From an uncultured Collinsella sp. (GTDB taxonomy: Bacteria > Actinomycetota > Coriobacteriia > Coriobacteriales > Coriobacteriaceae): a stretch of DNA of 5,100 nt. The notes below the pieces were generated by a model. The model worked only from the letters and a program-made list of their open reading frames with translations, did no database searches and was not told the DNA's origin. The position numbers were made by a program, and so were the translations under genes. The stretch lies in contig CABUVB010000135.1 in NCBI GenBank assembly GCA_902494815.1, forward strand, positions 1 through 5,100, given 5' to 3'. Of this stretch, positions 1-5,100 are shown piece by piece (positions within the stretch are counted from its first letter, which is position 1; the number at the start of each line of letters is the position of its first letter).

Positions 1-1185
<1,185 letters not shown>

Positions 1186-1251
1186 GTTTACTCCTTACAT
1201 TCATGGCCTGTCTACGCGCCACGCCGGCACGCAGAAGCACAAAACATTCCC

Positions 1252-1280
1252 AGTATACCCGTGCAACGGGCGCCTGTCCT
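1252..1280 (-). promoter_or_regulatory. Candidate purA promoter with a dyad in its spacer
   Basis: On the minus strand a -10 box TATACT (1252-1257, five of six consensus bases) is preceded by a 17-base spacer and AGGACA (1275-1280, four of six), which overlaps the dnaB stop codon. The predicted start near 1245 gives a leader of about 60 bases, too short for a known purine riboswitch. The spacer contains CCCGT-tgc-ACGGG (1258-1270), a perfect 5-bp dyad that might be an operator or only chance. There is no T-tract after it, so it is not a terminator. The box assignment is by eye. Confidence 0.45.
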
Positions 1281-2670
1281 ACTCCTCGGCATGTGCCCCA
1301 TCAAGCTCATAGAACTTGGTGGATGCCGGCAGGAACATCAGGTCGACGTCGCCGATCGGGCCCGAACGGTTTTTGGCCACGACGATACGCGTAACGCCCT
1401 CGTCGGGTCGATCGTCGCGCGAGGCTTCGGCCTCGTCGGCGGAGCGGTCCAAGAACATAACGATATCGGCGTCCTGCTCGATGGAGCCCGATTCACGAAG
1501 GTCGGAAAGCTGCGGGCGCTTGCCGGTACGGGATTCGACCTGACGCGAGAGCTGTGACAGCGCGATGAGCGGGATCTTGAGTTCCTTGGCCATGATCTTC
1601 AGGCCACGCGACATCTCCGAGACCTCGACGGTACGGCTCTCGGAGCGGCGTCCCGGCGGAGGACTCACCAGCTGCAGGTAGTCCAGGATGATGATTGCCT
1701 TCTCCTTGTTATGGAGCATACGGCGGCTCTTGGCGCGAATCTCGGTCACTGTGGTGCCGGGCGTATCGTCAATCAGAATATCCAGCTTGGACAAGGTCTG
1801 CGTGGCCTCGTTGATATTGGCCCACTGCTCGGGGCTAATGCGGCCCATGCGGAAATCACTGATCGAGATCATGGCATAGGCGCAAATCAGACGCTGGGCA
1901 ATTTCCTTGCCCGACATCTCCAGCGAGAAGAAGCCGACGGTATAACCAGCAGCGGCAGCGTTGAGCGCCAGATTTAGAGCGAACGACGTCTTACCCACGG
2001 CGGGACGGGCACCGATGATGATGAGCTGGCCTTCGCGAAAACCCATGAGCATGCGGTCGAGCGACGGGAAGCCCGTGGGCACGCCCGCAGCCTGGCCACC
2101 GGCCTGGCACACTTCCTCGGCCTCGTTATAGGCCTCGACCATAAACTCGGTCAGCGTCTTGTAGCTCGACTTGACCTCGCGCGCCGTAACCTTGAGTAGT
2201 TTGCTCTCGGCCAGCTCCACGACCTCTTTGGTGTCGGTAGGGGCGTTATAGGCCAGCGCGTTGATTTCGTTGGTGGCGCCGATCAGCTCGCGCAGCATCG
2301 AGTCGCGACGCACGATGGCGGCATGGTGCTGCCAGTTGACGAGCGACAGAGTCTGACCCATCAGCTCCAAAATGTACGCTTCGCCGCCCACGGCATCGAG
2401 CTTATTGATGCTTCGCAGGTAATCGATCAGCGAGATGGAGTCGATGGGAATGCAGCTGTTGTACATATCGACCATCGCGGTATAGATGGTCTTATGAATG
2501 GGCCGGTAGAAGTCATCGGGCTGCAGCTCGACCTGGGCCTCTTCGACCACCTCGGGCGAAAGCAGCATAGCGGCCAGTACATTGGCCTCTGCATCTTGGT
2601 TTTGGGGAAGACCCAACTTTGAGCCGCGGTCCTCGACCGTCAGCCCGGTCTCCCTATCGTCATATGCCAT
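1279..2670 (-). CDS. dnaB: Replicative DNA helicase DnaB
   Basis: Hexameric ATP-driven 5'-3' helicase that unwinds the replication fork and interacts with primase. With the chosen start it has 463 residues, normal for the family, and no intein interrupts the ATPase. An N-terminal DnaB domain (about 22-125, starting LPQNQDAEANVLAAMLL) is joined by a linker to a RecA-like domain (about 180-460). Visible motifs: Walker A GARPAVGKT (220-228), SLEMS (249-253), Walker B with ILDYLQL (328-334), ALSQLSRQVESR (370-381), SGSIEQDAD (394-402) and the arginine-finger segment KNRSG (433-437). Three in-frame ATGs compete (2682, 2676, 2670). The one at 2670 is preferred because GAGG lies 6 bases upstream, while the 2682 ATG has no Shine-Dalgarno; the upstream starts would add only two to four residues. 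A strong terminator separates it from rplI, so it is probably transcribed separately from the ribosomal genes. Confidence 0.96.
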   Translation of the reverse strand: MAYDDRETGLTVEDRGSKLGLPQNQDAEANVLAAMLLSPEVVEEAQVELQPDDFYRPIHKTIYTAMVDMYNSCIPIDSISLIDYLRSINKLDAVGGEAYILELMGQTLSLVNWQHHAAIVRRDSMLRELIGATNEINALAYNAPTDTKEVVELAESKLLKVTAREVKSSYKTLTEFMVEAYNEAEEVCQAGGQAAGVPTGFPSLDRMLMGFREGQLIIIGARPAVGKTSFALNLALNAAAAGYTVGFFSLEMSGKEIAQRLICAYAMISISDFRMGRISPEQWANINEATQTLSKLDILIDDTPGTTVTEIRAKSRRMLHNKEKAIIILDYLQLVSPPPGRRSESRTVEVSEMSRGLKIMAKELKIPLIALSQLSRQVESRTGKRPQLSDLRESGSIEQDADIVMFLDRSADEAEASRDDRPDEGVTRIVVAKNRSGPIGDVDLMFLPASTKFYELDGAHAEE

Positions 2671-2823
2671 GAGCATCCTCATTCATATCGCTTGCGAGCA
2701 TCCATAGTATCAGCCACGGTCCCAAAACGCGCCGCGCGCCGCCAATCATCACCGAACCAAACGGATGAACGGTCCTGTATATAGGACTTCGACGCAACGT
2801 TCACCATGACACTCACTCAGCGC
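2671..2823 (-). promoter_or_regulatory. dnaB upstream region with nested inverted repeats; promoter not resolved
   Basis: This stretch between the rplI terminator and dnaB must hold the dnaB promoter if dnaB is independent, but I find no good -35/-10 pair. The best -10-like sequence is TATATA (2778-2783) or the overlapping TATACA (2776-2781), with only poor -35 matches upstream. These sit in a dyad, GTCCT (2772-2776) and AGGAC (2783-2787) around GTATAT, itself inside a wider 6-bp pair TGAACG (2766-2771) and CGTTCA (2798-2803). Near the gene, GAGCATCC (plus strand) is repeated at 2671-2678 and 2696-2703. A G+C-only alternating patch lies around 2730-2742. Confidence 0.35.
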
Positions 2824-2863
2824 AAAAAAACAAAAGGGCGCCCTGGTTTCCCAGAGCGCCCTT
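2824..2863 (-). terminator. Strong intrinsic terminator of the rpsF-ssb-rpsR-rplI operon
   Basis: Read on the minus strand, arm 2863-2851 pairs with arm 2846-2834 in a 13-bp stem (12 Watson-Crick pairs and one U-G) closed by a GAAA tetraloop (2850-2847). It is followed by TTTT, a G, then seven Ts (2835-2824; the first two Ts also close the stem). It lies 33 bases after the rplI stop. There is no T-tract on the other side, so it acts in the minus direction only. It implies that dnaB is mostly uncoupled from the ribosomal-protein transcript. Confidence 0.95.
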
Positions 2864-2895
2864 CTTAGAACAAGATTGTTGCGTTGCAGCAAATG

Positions 2896-3435
2896 CTACT
2901 CGGCAGCAGCCTCAGTCTCGACCTCGGCGGTCTCGGCCTCGGCGACCTCAGCGGCCTCCTCGACCTCAGCCTCGGCAGCGAGCTCCTCGGCGGTAACGCC
3001 GACGAGAACGACAACCTCGGCCTTGATCTCGCGGTACAGCGAGATGGCAACGGTGTGGGCACCGGCAACCTTGATGGGCTTACCGAGCTCGACGCGCTTG
3101 CGGTCGATGTCCATACCGAGCTGAGCCTTGATGGCGTCAGCGATCATAGCGGCGGTAACGGAGCCAAAGAGGATGCCCTCGTCGCCGACCTTGACGTCAA
3201 CGGTGACCGTCTTGCCCTCGAAGGCAGCCTTGGTCTCGTTGGCGGTAGCCAGACGGACGGCCTCGCGCTTGGCGATGTTGTTGCGACGCTCGTCAAGCTG
3301 CTTGAGGTTGCCCTTGGTGGCGGCAACAGCGAGCTTCTTGGGGAACAGGAAGTTCTCAGCGTAACCCTGAGCGACCTCTACGACGTCACCCTCGCCGCCC
3401 TTGCCCTTGATCTCATCGAGAAGAATAACCTTCAT
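2896..3435 (-). CDS. rplI: 50S ribosomal protein L9 with acidic C-terminal extension
   Basis: L9 binds 23S rRNA near the base of the L1 stalk and affects reading-frame maintenance. The N-terminal domain is clear: MKVILLDEIKGKGGEGDVVEV then GYAENFLFPKKLAVAAT (24-40), matching the L9 signature region. A central helix rich in Lys, Arg and Glu (about 41-75) leads to the C-terminal domain (about 76-148). The protein is 179 residues, about 30 longer than the usual 148-150. The excess is a tail of Ala, Glu, Val and Thr (150-179) with no Lys or Arg after residue 138, encoded by repetitive DNA. The ATG at 3435-3433 is supported by AAGGGAG (3443-3449) at 7 bases. It starts 15 bases after rpsR and is the last gene before the terminator. 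Confidence 0.96.
   Translation of the reverse strand: MKVILLDEIKGKGGEGDVVEVAQGYAENFLFPKKLAVAATKGNLKQLDERRNNIAKREAVRLATANETKAAFEGKTVTVDVKVGDEGILFGSVTAAMIADAIKAQLGMDIDRKRVELGKPIKVAGAHTVAISLYREIKAEVVVLVGVTAEELAAEAEVEEAAEVAEAETAEVETEAAAE
2899..2988 (-). repeat. Low-complexity coding repeat: acidic tail of L9
   Basis: Codons 150-179 of rplI consist almost only of GCC/GAG-type Ala and Glu codons with some Val and Thr. On the plus strand this appears as imperfect reiterations of CCTCGGC and GACCTC. The stretch is net strongly acidic and looks helical or disordered. Such imperfect repeats can change length by replication slippage, so tail length may vary among relatives. No function is assigned. Confidence 0.6.
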
Positions 3436-3450
3436 GATGCGTCTCCCTTC

Positions 3451-3717
3451 TTAGCCGCGGTCGCGGTTGCCACGAGAGGAAACCACGGGGACGGTGTACG
3501 GCAGGAGAGCCATCTCGCGGGCGCGCTTGATGGCGTTGGCGATGTCATGCTGATGCTGCGTGCAAGCGCCAGTGACGCGACGGGGCTTGATCTTGCCACG
3601 GTCGGTCATGTACTTACGGAGAAGCTGAGTGTCCTTATAGTCGATGAACTCAGTGTTCTCCTTGCAGAACTGGCAGTACTTACGACGCGGCTGACGTGCA
3701 GAAAAATCATTAGCCAT
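3451..3717 (-). CDS. rpsR: 30S ribosomal protein S18, zinc-binding (C+) type
   Basis: S18 forms a heterodimer with S6 on the platform of the small subunit. The product is 88 residues, normal for the family. The core shows RRKYCQFCKEN (11-21), IDYKD (25-29), LLRKYMTDRGKIKPRRVTG (32-50) and the C-terminal AIKRAREMALLPY block. Cys15, Cys18, Cys52 and His55 give the C-x2-C ... C-x2-H arrangement of the zinc-containing form, known from actinobacterial S18 among others. The ATG at 3717-3715 is chosen over an upstream extension (to 3768) because the family begins near here, GAAAGG (3727-3732) sits about 9 bases upstream, and the upstream codons would be translated hairpin DNA. It lies 72 bases after ssb and 15 bases before rplI in one operon. 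Confidence 0.97.
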   Translation of the reverse strand: MANDFSARQPRRKYCQFCKENTEFIDYKDTQLLRKYMTDRGKIKPRRVTGACTQHQHDIANAIKRAREMALLPYTVPVVSSRGNRDRG

Positions 3718-3736
3718 GTCAAAATACCTTTCGTTT

Positions 3737-3762
3737 GGCAACTTCGGCGAACCGAAGCCGCC
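3737..3762 (-). ncRNA. Intra-operon mRNA hairpin (UUCG loop) ahead of rpsR
   Basis: In the ssb-rpsR spacer the minus-strand RNA forms an 11-bp stem (3762-3752 with 3747-3737; nine Watson-Crick and two G-U pairs) around a UUCG tetraloop (3751-3748). It ends four bases before the rpsR Shine-Dalgarno GAAAGG. No U-tract follows on either strand, so it is not an intrinsic terminator. Likely roles are mRNA processing or stability between ssb and rpsR, or a protein-binding control element for S18 translation; the sequence does not decide between them. Confidence 0.7.
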
Positions 3763-3789
3763 TCTCACTCAAAAATAGGTGAACAACCC

Positions 3790-4242
3790 TTAGAACGGGA
3801 TGTCCTCATCGTAGACGTCGACCGCGGGCGGCGTAGCCACCGGTGCGGCAGGACGTGCTGCGGGCGCGGGAGCTGCGGGGGCGTAACCGCCCTGATCGTA
3901 GCCACCCTGGCCACCACGGGAGCTCATAAACTCGATCTCATCGACGATGACCTCAAGCTTGCTCCGGCGCTGGCCGTCGCGCTCCCAAGAGCTGTAGCGC
4001 AGCTTACCCTCGATCGCGACCTTGTTTCCCTTTGCCAGGAAACGGCTCACAGCCTCGGCGCGGGTGCCGAACATGGTGCAGTCGACAAAGTTGGGATAGT
4101 CCTCCCACTCGCCAGTCTGCGCGTTGCGGCGACGATCGTTCACGGCGACGCCAAAGGACAGAACCTGGGTTCCGCCGGCTGTGGCGCGCAGCTCGGGATC
4201 GCGGGTGAGGTTACCGGTGATGTTCACTCGATTGATGCTCAT
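3790..4242 (-). CDS. ssb: Single-stranded DNA-binding protein SSB
   Basis: Coats single-stranded DNA during replication, repair and recombination and recruits partner proteins through its C-terminal tip. The product is 150 residues. The OB-fold domain spans about 1-107, starting MSINRVNITGNLTRDPELR, with VLSFGVAVN (27-35), FVDCTMFG (52-59), KGNKVAIEGKLRYSSW (71-86) and VIVDEIEFM (98-106). A Gly/Gln/Tyr patch (about 110-120) and an Ala/Pro linker (121-140) lead to the acidic tip DEDIPF (145-150), close to the canonical DDDIPF partner-binding motif. The ATG at 4242-4240 has AGGAAG (4252-4257) about 9 bases upstream. It lies 48 bases after rpsF and is flanked by the S6 and S18 genes, the usual bacterial arrangement. 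Confidence 0.97.
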   Translation of the reverse strand: MSINRVNITGNLTRDPELRATAGGTQVLSFGVAVNDRRRNAQTGEWEDYPNFVDCTMFGTRAEAVSRFLAKGNKVAIEGKLRYSSWERDGQRRSKLEVIVDEIEFMSSRGGQGGYDQGGYAPAAPAPAARPAAPVATPPAVDVYDEDIPF

Positions 4243-4290
4243 AACTCACTACTTCCTCTTGGGGCACAAGCCCAGTCCAAAACGACAGTC

Positions 4291-4584
4291 TTACTCCTGG
4301 TCGTCGCGACGGACGATCATGTGGCGGACCACAGCGTCGGTGATGCGCAGGACGCGATCAAGCTCGGCGATCTGGGTAGGATCTGCGTGGAAGTTGATGA
4401 GGGTGTAGTCACCATCGGTGAGGTCGTTGATCTCGTAGGCGAGCTTGCGCTTGCCCCACTCGTCAACGGAGTCGACCTTGCCAGCGCCCTCAGCGATCGT
4501 GGTATCGATACGCTTCATAACAGCGAGACGAGTCTCGGGGTCGAGCGACGGGTCAACAAAGAACAGCAGTTCATAAGCCTTCAT
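4291..4584 (-). CDS. rpsF: 30S ribosomal protein S6
   Basis: S6 pairs with S18 and binds 16S rRNA in the central domain of the small subunit. The product is 97 residues, typical of the family. It begins MKAYELLFFVDPSL, carries WGKRKLAYEI (43-52), then YTLINFHADP (60-69) and LRITDAVVRHMIVRR (79-93), all hallmark S6 segments. The ATG at 4584-4582 is preferred over a TTG seven codons upstream (4605), because the strong AGGAGGTG (4590-4597) sits five bases before this ATG and would be inside the coding region if the TTG were used. It is the first gene of the operon rpsF-ssb-rpsR-rplI, with its own promoter and a structured leader. Confidence 0.97.
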   Translation of the reverse strand: MKAYELLFFVDPSLDPETRLAVMKRIDTTIAEGAGKVDSVDEWGKRKLAYEINDLTDGDYTLINFHADPTQIAELDRVLRITDAVVRHMIVRRDDQE

Positions 4585-4589
4585 ATTGT

Positions 4590-4639
4590 CACCTCCTCTG
4601 GGCAAATGTGGCTTCAGGTCGTGAAGGTGCGCCTGAAGC
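4590..4639 (-). promoter_or_regulatory. rpsF leader hairpin with loop complementary to its Shine-Dalgarno
   Basis: In the minus-strand leader, GCTTCAGG (4639-4632) pairs perfectly with CCTGAAGC (4618-4611) around a 13-base loop. The loop contains CACCTTC (4629-4623), which can pair over seven positions (six Watson-Crick, one G-U) with GGAGGTG (4596-4590), the rpsF Shine-Dalgarno. This would form an H-type pseudoknot that hides the ribosome binding site. The 14 bases between stem and Shine-Dalgarno are enough to span the stem. S6 and S18 operons are autoregulated in other bacteria, but the CCG bulge of the described S6:S18 motif is absent here. The fold is predicted by hand only. Confidence 0.5.
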
Positions 4640-4655
4640 AGGAAAAGACTTGGTA

Positions 4656-4684
4656 ATAATATCTTTCAACCTCCCAGGCCGCAA
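4656..4684 (-). promoter_or_regulatory. Candidate promoter of the rpsF operon
   Basis: On the minus strand TTGCGG (4679-4684) and TATTAT (4656-4661, five of six -10 consensus bases) are 17 bases apart, the optimal spacing. The predicted start near 4649 gives a leader of about 65 bases that begins about ten bases before the leader hairpin, which supports both calls. The -35 box matches only in its TTG. Confidence 0.6.
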
Positions 4685-4783
4685 GAATATGCAGCTACAA
4701 CCTCATGACCTCCACATATGCCCATACTCGCACGACGTTTCATGCGCATTCCAACCAAATGCCGACCAAAAGCTTGACGGATC

Positions 4784-4792
4784 TGTGGACAA
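4784..4792 (-). promoter_or_regulatory. DnaA box, perfect TTGTCCACA
   Basis: TGTGGACAA on the plus strand is TTGTCCACA on the minus strand. It is identical to the high-G+C Gram-positive DnaA box known from Streptomyces and one base from the E. coli consensus TTATCCACA. Confidence 0.65.
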
Positions 4793-4804
4793 GATACGGT
4801 GCCG

Positions 4805-4813
4805 TGGGGACAA
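4805..4813 (-). promoter_or_regulatory. DnaA-box-like site, one mismatch
   Basis: Reads TTGTCCCCA on the minus strand, one mismatch from TTGTCCACA. It has the same orientation as the perfect box and lies exactly 21 bp from it, two helical turns, so both would face the same side of the DNA. Confidence 0.45.
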
Positions 4814-4870
4814 GCTGAGCCAAGCCACAGGTCAACGGGCACAAGGCTGTGGTCGCAAAATGCATACCAG

Positions 4871-4879
4871 TGGTCCACA
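4871..4879 (+). promoter_or_regulatory. DnaA-box-like site next to A+T-rich DNA, one mismatch
   Basis: TGGTCCACA on the plus strand has one mismatch to TTGTCCACA and keeps the TCCACA core. It points towards the A+T-rich patch that starts ten bases later (4889-4907). A fourth, weaker site with the same core, ACCTCCACA, is at 4708-4716. Confidence 0.45.
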
Positions 4880-5043
4880 ACACCACCCAAAGATTTTTAA
4901 ATTCATTGCCAAGTCGCTTATGAATACCCCTTTTGAACAATTGAGTTGATCAACCACGCTGGTCGGAAGCCGTTTTTTGGCACCTCAAACCCCACTGCAA
5001 CGCCAAGCGCGGCCAAGCGTTTTAAAAAATGCCAACTTTTCTG

Positions 5044-5094
5044 TTTGCACTTTGCGATTCCTCGTGTATACTGACTTTCGCATTTAACGGAGAG
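5044..5094 (+). promoter_or_regulatory. Plus-strand promoter and ribosome binding site for a gene beyond the window
   Basis: TTTGCA (5044-5049, four of six) and TATACT (5067-5072, five of six) are 17 bases apart, and GGAGAG (5089-5094) is a good Shine-Dalgarno. The window ends six bases after it, so a start codon is expected within the next few bases. The transcript leader would be only about 22 bases. Given the neighbourhood, dnaA or rpmH (L34) are plausible, but the coding sequence is not visible. Confidence 0.65.
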
Positions 5095-5100
5095 TTGTCC

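Larger units (their letters stand above)
4685..5043. other. Non-coding divergent intergenic region; candidate oriC or DnaA-controlled region
   Basis: No convincing gene lies here; open frames of up to about 110 codons crossing it show no recognisable family features. It holds several DnaA-box-like sites, listed separately, and A+T-rich patches at 4889-4907 (17 of 19 A/T) and 5020-5030 (all A/T). It also has a perfect palindrome GTTGATCAAC (4945-4954) and a tandem GCCAAGCG (5002-5009 and 5012-5019) with 10-bp period. Boxes followed by A+T-rich DNA between divergent genes is the layout of many bacterial origins, and ribosomal-protein and replication genes often sit near oriC. The box number is modest, so a DnaA-regulated promoter region remains possible. 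Confidence 0.5.

Noticed and set aside
1186..1250. Purine riboswitch ahead of purA
   Set aside because: The predicted leader is only about 60 bases and shows no three-way-junction purine aptamer pattern.
1858..2020. Possible intein at the DnaB ATPase site, a frequent insertion point
   Set aside because: The Walker A region reads continuously (GARPAVGKTSFALN) and the protein has normal length, so there is no intein.
4243..4290. Hairpin GGGC-TTGT-GCCC in the rpsF-ssb spacer
   Set aside because: Only four base pairs, no T-tract and no extension of the stem; not distinguishable from chance.
2884..4656. Plus-strand open frame of 590 codons running antisense across rplI, rpsR, ssb and rpsF
   Set aside because: It overlaps four unmistakable genes and has Leu/Asp/Val/Gly-rich composition without any recognisable domain. 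Such long shadows arise from the G/C bias at third codon positions of real genes on the other strand.
4585..4684. Known CCG-bulge S6:S18 leader motif of rpsF
   Set aside because: No CCG trinucleotide occurs in the minus-strand leader, so the described motif cannot be claimed; only the separate pseudoknot hypothesis is kept.
4608..4949. Plus-strand 113-codon frame and minus-strand frames of 66-74 codons in the region right of rpsF
   Set aside because: No convincing ribosome binding site or protein-family feature. They overlap the rpsF leader, promoter and DnaA-box cluster, which fit non-coding DNA better.
4961..4978. Terminator-like T-run after CGGAAGCCG on the plus strand
   Set aside because: The stem is only three base pairs and there is no plus-strand gene upstream to terminate.

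Overview
This is a housekeeping, chromosomal-core window from a fairly G+C-rich bacterium. All six recognisable genes lie on the minus strand. In transcription order (right to left) they are rpsF (S6), ssb, rpsR (S18) and rplI (L9), then dnaB (replicative helicase), then purA (adenylosuccinate synthetase, whose C-terminus runs off the left edge). The order rpsF-ssb-rpsR-rplI-dnaB, the zinc-type S18, the GGNNAGHT motif in PurA and a DnaA-box-like TTGTCCACA all fit a high-G+C Gram-positive. My best guess is Actinomycetota, possibly Coriobacteriia such as Collinsella; this is an inference from codon and protein style, not a database result.

Layout: 1-1185 purA (partial); 1186-1278 short spacer holding a candidate purA promoter; 1279-2670 dnaB; 2671-2823 dnaB upstream region with nested dyads but no convincing consensus promoter; 2824-2863 a very strong intrinsic terminator closing the ribosomal-protein operon; 2896-4584 the tightly packed rplI, rpsR, ssb and rpsF genes (gaps of 15, 72 and 48 bases); 4585-4684 the rpsF leader and promoter; 4685-5043 non-coding DNA with a cluster of DnaA-box-like sites and A+T-rich patches; 5044-5100 a plus-strand promoter and Shine-Dalgarno for a gene starting just beyond the window.

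The genes fit together functionally. S6 and S18 bind each other and the 16S rRNA platform. SSB and DnaB act at the replication fork. L9 is a 50S protein, and PurA makes the AMP precursor adenylosuccinate. No mobile element, CRISPR array, tRNA or rRNA was seen, and no new multi-gene system.

The points worth a second look are all non-coding or in a protein tail: (1) a DnaA-box cluster with A+T-rich DNA in the divergent intergenic region, a candidate origin or DnaA-regulated promoter; (2) a short rpsF leader whose hairpin loop is complementary to the rpsF Shine-Dalgarno, a candidate autoregulatory pseudoknot lacking the known CCG-type S6:S18 motif; (3) an 11-bp UUCG-loop hairpin just upstream of the rpsR ribosome binding site; (4) an acidic Ala/Glu-rich extension on L9.
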